Of a stretch of DNA of 6,295 bases, positions 5,625 to 6,295 are shown piece by piece (positions within the stretch are counted from its first letter, which is position 1; the number at the start of each line of letters is the position of its first letter). Location of the stretch: NCBI GenBank assembly GCA_002315495.1, contig DCGJ01000034.1, positions 1 through 6,295 on the forward strand, read 5' to 3'. Under the pieces are notes generated by a model. The model was not told where the DNA came from. It worked only from the letters and a program-made list of their open reading frames with translations, and did not search any database. The position numbers and the translations under genes are program-made. The stretch comes from Lachnoclostridium sp. UBA1781 (GTDB lineage Bacteria > Bacillota > Clostridia > Lachnospirales > Lachnospiraceae).

Positions 5625-6295
5625 ATGAAATATAATTGCTTAAATAATATCGCCCAGATTGGTTTGGACGTATTTGATGATAAGTATGAGCAGGTTGAAA
5701 ACCTTGCAGACGCTGACGTAGCACTGGTTCGTTCCGCTGCTATGCATGAGATGGAGATTCCGGCAGGCCTTCTTGCAGTTGCAAGAGCAGGTGCAGGCGT
5801 TAACAATATTCCGCTTGATAAGATGGCTGAGCAGGGCGTTGTTGTATTCAACACTCCGGGTGCCAATGCAAACGGTGTTAAGGAGCTTGTTCTTGCAGGT
5901 ATGCTTCTTGCATCCCGTGATCTTAAGGGTGGTATCGATTGGGTACAGACCATTAAGGATGACGAGAACGTAGCTAAGCTTGTTGAAAAAGGCAAGTCCA
6001 AGTTCGCAGGTAAGGAAATCATGGGCAAGAAGCTTGGTGTTATCGGTCTTGGTGCAATCGGTGTTTTGGTTGCAAATGCTGCAGCAGCTCTTGGCATGAC
6101 CGTATACGGCTGTGACCCATTTATCTCCGTTGAGAATGCATGGAAGCTTTCCAGAGACGTTATCCATGTAAACAGCCGTGAGGATATCTTCAAAGAGTGT
6201 GATTACATTACCGTTCACACCCCACTTTTGGATGATACCAGAAAGATGATCAATAAGGACACCATCGCAATCATGAAGGATGGCGTTGTTATTTG
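5625..6295 (+). CDS. serA: D-3-phosphoglycerate dehydrogenase, 3'-truncated by the window edge
   Basis: SerA oxidises 3-phosphoglycerate to 3-phosphohydroxypyruvate with NAD+, the first committed step of serine synthesis, and supplies the substrate for SerC encoded just upstream. The frame is open from the ATG at 5625 to the window end, giving 223 residues. Visible 2-hydroxyacid dehydrogenase motifs are ARAGAGVNN (53-61), the FNTPGANANGVKELV block (75-89), the NAD-binding GLGAIG (141-146) and the acidic D164 ending the next strand in YGCDP. HTPLLDDT (198-205) follows. The catalytic Arg, Glu and His and any C-terminal ACT domain, which would mediate serine feedback, lie beyond the edge. The short N-terminus matches the compact clostridial/Bacteroides type of about 390 residues. 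The start is fixed by AAAGGA, 9 bases upstream. The order serC then serA, with a 78-base gap, indicates co-transcription. Confidence 0.95.
   Translation, partial: MKYNCLNNIAQIGLDVFDDKYEQVENLADADVALVRSAAMHEMEIPAGLLAVARAGAGVNNIPLDKMAEQGVVVFNTPGANANGVKELVLAGMLLASRDLKGGIDWVQTIKDDENVAKLVEKGKSKFAGKEIMGKKLGVIGLGAIGVLVANAAAALGMTVYGCDPFISVENAWKLSRDVIHVNSREDIFKECDYITVHTPLLDDTRKMINKDTIAIMKDGVVI

Noticed and set aside
5498..6193. Minus-strand open frames across serA (231 and 192 codons)
   Set aside because: Both are shadows of the codon-biased serA, with low-complexity Ser/Ala/Thr-rich or Cys/Asn-rich products and no family features.

Overview
The window looks like a piece of a low-to-mid GC Firmicutes chromosome, most likely class Clostridia and plausibly Lachnospiraceae. 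The grounds are strong AGGAGG-type ribosome sites, canonical TTGACA/TATAAT-type promoters, intrinsic terminators, an anaerobe-style set of oxidoreductases, and a serC-serA pair with the short form of SerA. The taxonomic call is an inference from gene style, not a database match.

Region 1 (1-2691) is the downstream part of an operon that enters from the left. It encodes a small BFD-type [2Fe-2S] protein, an FAD-dependent DAO-family oxidoreductase overlapping it by 11 bases, and, 21 bases further on, an iron-type alcohol dehydrogenase of the YqhD/BDH group. A strong hairpin terminator closes it. The first two resemble subunits of multi-subunit amine, amino-acid or opine dehydrogenases (HcnABC/OoxAB style). 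The missing flavin/NAD subunit would be expected upstream, outside the window. The alcohol dehydrogenase could reduce an aldehyde or ketone made by the pathway. No substrate can be named from the sequence.

Region 2 (2692-4279) is a single-gene unit with its own promoter, a membrane-anchored CapA-family protein and its own terminator. The protein has a very basic cytoplasmic tail, one membrane helix, a Thr/Pro repeat linker and an extracellular metallophosphatase-like domain.

Region 3 (4303-6295) starts with a near-perfect promoter and a leader of about 126 bases that can fold into several consecutive helices. It then encodes serC and the first 223 codons of serA, which runs off the right edge. 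SerA oxidises 3-phosphoglycerate and SerC transaminates the product to phosphoserine, so this is the serine biosynthesis operon. Two places here may carry regulation that I cannot assign to a known class: the serC leader, and the serC-serA gap, where two mutually exclusive helices can be drawn.

There is no tRNA, rRNA, CRISPR array, insertion sequence or phage gene that I can support. Most of the window is ordinary metabolism; the RNA leader is the best candidate for something undescribed.
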